A stretch of 64,000 bases of DNA from contig CM035151.1 of the NCBI GenBank assembly GCA_020205615.1, forward strand, positions 17,586,322 to 17,650,321, read 5' to 3'. Source of the DNA: Panax quinquefolius. Taxonomy: Eukaryota > Streptophyta > Magnoliopsida > Apiales > Araliaceae. A program made the position numbers and the translations under genes. Under the pieces are notes generated by a model, which saw only the letters and a list, made by a program, of their open reading frames with translations, was not told the origin of the DNA and searched no databases. Below are positions 59,333 to 64,000 of this stretch, one piece after another (positions within the stretch are counted from its first letter, which is position 1; every line of letters begins with the position of its first letter).

Positions 59333-60090
59333 CTATACACCACAAAATTTCAGATTATCCGGTAATGACAACACACAGTGTGCCATACTTAGCTTCTTTT
59401 TCAATTCTTGGAAACTTTCTTCACACTTCTCCGTCCAAACAAATTTTACAGATTTCCTCGTTAAATTTGTTAACGGAGTGGCAATCTTGGAGAAATCCTG
59501 GATAAACCGTCTATAATACCCTGCTAATCCCAAGAAACTTCTCACTTCTGATGGAGTTCTCGGTTGTTCCCAATTTATCACAGCTTCAACCTTTGATGGA
59601 TCCACTGAAATTCCATCCTTGTCAATTACGTGCCCAAGAAATTGTACACGTTCCAGCCAAAATTCATATTTAGAGAATTTCGCATACAACTTTTCTTTTC
59701 TTAGCGTCTCCAACATTAGACGTAAATATTCCACATGTTCCTCTTGAGTTTTAGAGTACACTAGAATATTGTCGATGAACACCACCACAAACTTGTCCAA
59801 AAATGGTTTAAACACCCTGTTCATCAAATCCATGAATGCTGCAGGGGCGTTTGTCAAACCAAAAGACATCACCAAAAATTTGTAATGTCCATACCGAGTT
59901 CGGAATGCCGTCTTTGGGTACATCCTCCTTTCTTACCTTCAGTTGATGATACCCACTTCTCAAATCTATTTTCGAGAAATATCTAGCACCCTTCAATTGA
60001 TCAAACAAGTCATCTATTCTCGGCAATGGATATTTATTCTTAATAGTGACTTTGTTTAACTCTCTATAATCAATGCAAAGACGCATCGAC
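59333..60090 (-). pseudogene. E5 reverse transcriptase with altered active site
   Basis: Two overlapping frames cover the domain. One (60086-59935) has [30 protein letters not shown] and [11 protein letters not shown]. The other (59923-59333) has [73 protein letters not shown] and [20 protein letters not shown]. The frames switch near 59925. The catalytic motif reads F-I-D-N, so the second metal-binding aspartate is lost. In other respects it is the best-preserved RT of the window. Confidence 0.92.
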
Positions 60091-60479
60091 CCATCCTTCT
60101 TCTTTATTTAATAACACCGGTGTTCCCCACTATGACACACTCTATTGAATGTATTTTTGTCCAACAACTCCTCCGTAGTTGTACCATCGCTTCTTTCATC
60201 TCCACCGAGCCATTCTCAGACGGAGCCTTCGATATCGGAGCGGTTCTCGGTGCTAAGTCGATCACTTAACTCGATCTCTCGTCAAAGTGAAGTCCCGCAA
60301 ATCCTCCGAAATACGCCCACAAACTCCCTAACTACCGGGTATTTCTTCCGGCTTTTGCACCCTTCTTCCGAGTATCGACTATGTAAGCTAAATAACCCAC
60401 ATAGCCTCGACTCAACAACTTCGCCTCGCATAATCGCCGACATCTCATTTGACTCAGCGATTTGCTACCATTGAATACT
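60091..60479 (-). other. E5 protease-RT linker, degraded
   Basis: Only scattered similarity to the usual linker (V-V-R-E-F-P-D-V-F-like text near 60340-60300 and PISKAP-like text near 60235) can be made out on the minus strand. No intact frame. Confidence 0.45.
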
Positions 60480-60870
60480 ACCTTTGATGGAGTCATAAGG
60501 TTTTACATTTCTTTTTTGGCAACCAATTATCGCTCCATAATGAACAACCAATCCATTCCCAAAATAACATCAAACTCTCCTAGCTTTGATCGGAATCAAA
60601 TCTACCATCAAAATATTTCCTTAATATTCACCCTACGCTTCTTGTATACTGAACCTAACAGAACTACTTCCTTATTCGCAATTTCTATGTTTAAAGGAAA
60701 TTCAATTCTTCACTAGGCAATCCTAATCTCATAGCAAATTCATCGATATAAATGAGCAAGTAGCAACTCGAATCAAATAATACATAAGCATCAATATCAT
60801 TGATCGGGATAATACCGACACCACATCCTTTGATTGCACAAGATCTTGCATACCATGTCAAGGTTCCGGT
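60480..60870 (-). pseudogene. E5 aspartic protease, broken
   Basis: On the minus strand the text I-N-D-I-D-A-Y-V-L-F-D-S-S (near 60810-60775) corresponds to the protease active-site strand; where D-S-G is expected the copy reads D-S-S. Later, FDVILGMDWL-like text occurs near 60575-60540. Frame changes separate the parts. Confidence 0.7.
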
Positions 60871-61956
60871 GTGGGCTTATTTGTTGTTGTTGGTCCCAAC
60901 AATAGCCAACGCACTCCTCCTCCACTAAACATTTCCTTGCTCCCATTTGACTCACCAGATCTCTTCTTAGGGCATTCACGAGCAAAGTGATCCTCGATCC
61001 GCACGTGAAGCACACATTCTTCTTAGCTTGAGTGCAATTTGGGGCGATGTGACCCTCCCGCCACAATTGAAGCATACTGCTTTTCCCAAAGAAACACACT
61101 CCCTTATGAAACTTTCCGCACACGTAGCACACATGCTTCAACTTCTTATTTTGTTGGTTTCTTTTGTCGATTTCAGCTCCTCCATTCCCATTCCACTTCC
61201 TCTTCAGGTTGTTGCCATTACTACCGTTACCACCACTCTTAGCTTCACCTTCACTTTTCTTCTTTCTCTGCTCTTGATTATGCTTTGTTACCGCCTCGCC
61301 TCCACTTTCAGCGAGAATCGCCTTCTCCAACATCATGCAAATGTCTTCAATTGGAACAGGGAGACCCCATCTAGACAACCTGTGGTTTCAGTCCCTGCTC
61401 AAACCTCTTCGCCTTGCGCTCGTCTGTGCTGACCTGATATGGCGCAAACCTCGCCAACTCGTTGAATTTTGCGGCATACTCCGACACCGACATTGTTCCC
61501 TGCTTCAACTCCAAAAACTGGACCTCTAGCTGACTCTTCGAACTCTCTGGGAAATAAGTCTCGAAGAACAGCTCCTTAAACCTATCCCAGGTCATTACTC
61601 CTGGTCCTTCCCGAGTTTTGTTGGCCTGCCACCAATAGCTAGCCTCCTCTTTCAACATAAACGTTGCAAAAGCAGTCTTCTGATTCTCCTCTACCCTAGC
61701 CACATCAAAAACCTTCTCGATTTCCATAATCCAAGTCTGTGCTTCAACTGGATTCATGGATCCACGGAATTCTGGTGGTCCAACCGCCTTGAAATCCTTA
61801 AACGTAGCACCTTAGTTCTAAGGTTGATTCTGCGGTTGATTTTTTAAAGGCACCGTTAGAACGCCACCAATCGCCGAACGGAGTTAGTTTCAAAGATTAT
61901 CGTTGTTGGTTCTTTGGTGGTTCTCTCGACGGGGGTGGTTGACGTCTTGGAGGCAT
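60871..61956 (-). pseudogene. E5 gag with zinc knuckles, frameshifted
   Basis: The gag start is probably MPPRRQPPPSREPP at 61956 on the minus strand, with an early stop. The capsid frame (61812-61371) reads FKAVGPPEFRGSMNPVEAQT, FATFMLKEEASYWW, FKELFFETYFPESSKSQ and ARFAPYQVSTDERKA. The next frame carries a coiled charged linker. After it come C-Y-V-C-G-K-F-H-K-G-V-C (61140-61100) and two C-C-H-C knuckles, each split by a one-base shift (C-F-N-C-G / R-E-G-H-I-A-P-N-C and C-F-T-C-G / D-H-F-A-R-E-C, 61075-60960). Three knuckle-like units are therefore present. Confidence 0.87.
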
Positions 61957-63184
61957 TTTCGTTAAAAAAATACATTCATTAGATTATTACTCAACTCTTT
62001 TCAAGTAATTTCTACTTAACTTGCCCCTACATAAAAGTAATCACTTCATAACACATAACACTTTGGATAAAGAAAATAATATCTTTTATTCATAACTTTT
62101 TTGAAAACATCATATCAATAGCATCACTGCTATTTACATCCACTATCCCGAGATAAAGAATCTACATGATTTAAAACATCAAAATATTCCTTTGTTTATA
62201 AACACATCGGAATTTACATCATTAACTACCAAATAATTTTCACATAATTAAACTAATACTATCATCGTCTCTGTTATATACCGAATAGCCTTTGCTACAT
62301 TCCTCTTCCATGATGCGAGAGCCATAGTTCACGATCCAAAGATATATGATGGTAGATCCTCAAACCGGATTGGATATTTCCTAACTCGATCTTGGACCGC
62401 ATCCATTGCATTTTGTAGTGTAGAGTACGCCTCCTCAAGTTTAGCCTTCTTCGCACGACGACGATCATCTTTCGCAAGATCAGCCCGACGCGACTCTCGC
62501 ATCTCAACTCCTCTCCGCTATGGCAAGCCTCTCCGAGCTCTCTCTTTCGATCCTTCTTCAAATTTTTTCTATTTCGCGGACTTATCCTCGGTTTGACCCT
62601 TCTCGTGGACAGATCCCACTCCACGCTTTCCTAAACGTGTGAAGAGCCACAATCTCCCTATCCTTCCGCTTCAATAGTAATTTGTCGACTAACCACCTTT
62701 CCAACAGATCCCGGACAAGATCCCCGCAACTCTATGTTACGATCATAAAGTGCATCATACATCTCAAAGATCAATGGAGTTTCTGTGGAAACTCTTCTTC
62801 CTCAGATCCTCCTCTCAATCGCCGCCTCCGCCTTCAGCTCATGCTCCCGACAACAACAACAGTGATCAATGGAGATGTCTCTCTCTCTCTACATCAGCTT
62901 GTTCCCGACGACATGAATGAATGTCTGGGGCTCCTCCTCTATAGGTACTCTGGGTTCCTCCTCCCAAACTCCGACTAGTTCCTCCAACATCCGACATCCC
63001 CGACAACAAAATTTTAAGTTTTAGTTACTAATCATTACTACTCGACTCTCACGAGCACATAAGTTATAAACACATAAGCACATAAGTGTTTTATTACTTC
63101 TTCCTTAAAACCCGATAAGAGTTTTCATCACTATCTTTTCAAGGTTACTTCTAAGGCTTTTCCCCACCTAAGGTTCATAACCTA
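61957..63184 (-). other. E5 leader between primer site and gag
   Basis: This ~1.2 kb leader is longer than in E1. At 62517-62315 on the minus strand an open stretch reads SRRADLAKDDRRRAKKAKLE then EAYSTLQNAMDAVQDRVRKY and ends in a stop after a further 13 residues. It is strongly charged and helix-prone. No family was recognised; it could be an accessory leader ORF or a remnant of the gag N terminus. Confidence 0.45.
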
Positions 63185-63199
63185 AGGCTTTGATACTAA
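63185..63199 (-). other. E5 primer-binding site
   Basis: The plus strand GGCTTTGATACTAAA gives TTTAGTATCAAAGCC on the element strand, a form of the TGGTATCAGAGC initiator Met-tRNA site with two changes. Confidence 0.55.
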
Positions 63200-63202
63200 A
63201 CT

Positions 63203-64000
63203 TGTGACACCCCAAATCCGTGTACTTCATTCCCACAGGATCCGTGTTCACTTAATCAAACATTCATATCTAACTACCCAATCACAATAAAACCGGATAA
63301 ATAAAACCTTTCCCATTAAAGGGTTACATAATAAAATCTCCAAAGTTATCTAACCTTTAAATACAATCATTCAAATGCGGAAATTAAATAAACTTCATTA
63401 AAACCAAGTCTAAGATCATCATAATAAAAGTCTAAAGTAAAAATTACAAGTCTTCATCACTTGCACATTTTTCCTTTTCTTTGCTAGACGAAGGTTCATC
63501 TACCTTCTCTTCTTTAGTCGCAATGAGTTTTAAAATATGCAAGAGTGAGCAAAACAATTGCTCACCGGATATAATATAGAATCAACAGAGTATAGCAATA
63601 ATAATCGCCAAAATAGGCTCATCAACAATGAATAGTACTCTATCAACAATAATTAAAATCAAATCCAAAATATGGAATAAATATAACCGAGGGTCATAAG
63701 ACCATGAACTATGTCCACAGCCATGAGTAATCTTTCAACTCCAACTTTAATAAATATAAGACTATAAGGACTCCTCGTACTTAGGGGATCACCCTTCGTA
63801 TCATGTATTGTGCATTAAACATTTAACGCCACGTAAGTTATCCCCTAATAATATTAGGGTTGTTCATCTCAAAGATTTGAGTACAAGTCCGCACCAAAGA
63901 GAGTTTGGTTTGGATAAGCTTTCAAGGGTAATTTGAAGTTCAACGATCATCAACTAGAGGACTAGTTGAATTAATAACATCATATTACAGAATAATCGTA
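63203..64000 (-). repeat. E5 5' LTR, partial (window edge)
   Basis: It matches 54247-55065 closely from TGTGACACCCCAAATCC onward. The remaining ~2.3 kb lies outside the window. Confidence 0.9.

Larger units (their letters stand above)
54247..64000 (-). mobile_element. E5: chromodomain Ty3/gypsy element, minus strand, running out of the window
   Basis: The LTR at 54247-57316 and the start of its partner at 63203-64000 share the TGTGACACCCCAAATCC end, and the first ~790 bp match closely. Read on the minus strand the order is LTR, primer site, a long leader, gag with zinc knuckles, protease, RT, RNase H, integrase, chromodomain, polypurine tract, LTR. Every domain is recognisable and each has at least one frame break. 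The LTR is about 3.1 kb and its sequence is unrelated to E1-E3, so this is a different family of the same broad clade. Confidence 0.92.

Noticed and set aside
62682..62978. Plus-strand ORF of 98 codons
   Set aside because: Antisense to the E5 leader, with no recognisable domain; likely a shadow.

Overview
This is nuclear DNA of a flowering plant, almost certainly a eudicot: AT-rich intergenic sequence, spliced genes with GT-AG introns, long Ty3/gypsy LTR retrotransposons, Mutator, hAT, Stowaway-like and CACTA-type DNA elements, and long AT/TA/TTA microsatellites. The species cannot be read from the sequence. Only two host genes are visible. One is the first coding exon of a MATH/TRAF-domain protein of the MUSE13/14 (TRAF1A/B) type on the minus strand (664-847), whose remaining exons lie left of the window. 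The other is a complete eight-exon cellulose synthase-like gene of the CslG type on the plus strand (25800-29362), predicted to encode 704 residues.

Left part (2.1-21.2 kb): a three-level nest. A DNA transposon with ~140 bp terminal inverted repeats (from ~2092) has been split in its right terminal repeat by a minus-strand Tekay/Del-like chromovirus (E2, 2864-21189, perfect 5 bp duplication TGGAT). E2 is in turn split by a plus-strand relative of the same family (E1, 6914-16848, 5 bp duplication GGCGT/GGCAT). E1 is complete in layout but its reading frames are broken; E2 has lost most of its RT/RNase H/integrase region. A third relative, E3 (35123-38760, minus), keeps one LTR and the end of pol.

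Middle part (21.2-43.3 kb): the CslG gene with an 8 bp-duplication hAT-type MITE upstream, then a dense DNA-transposon zone: three Stowaway-like MITEs, a small foldback family, two CACTA-like ends and two Mutator-type elements with 9 bp duplications. One of these (30872-32953) contains a ~170 bp triplication. The other (40113-42069) is Pack-MULE-like and carries an antisense, internally deleted first-exon fragment of the beta subunit of mitochondrial processing peptidase.

Right part (43.3-64 kb): E4 (43332 to a 100-N gap at 53649) is a non-autonomous Tat/Ogre-like element with a tRNA-Arg-type primer site, 2.5 kb LTRs loaded with TA runs and ~60 bp repeats, a decayed gag and no recognisable pol. 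After the gap comes the start of a MuDR-type transposase, cut off by E5 (54247 to the window end, minus strand). E5 is a chromodomain gypsy element with gag, protease, RT, RNase H, integrase and chromodomain all recognisable but interrupted; its RT active-site motif reads F-I-D-N.

The two host genes show no obvious functional link. Nothing in the window is a convincing new molecular system; the most rewarding items are the gene-capturing Mutator element, the nested insertion history, the unusual motif residues and GC-AG intron of the CslG gene, and the repeat architecture inside the LTRs. Splice sites and element borders were set by eye.
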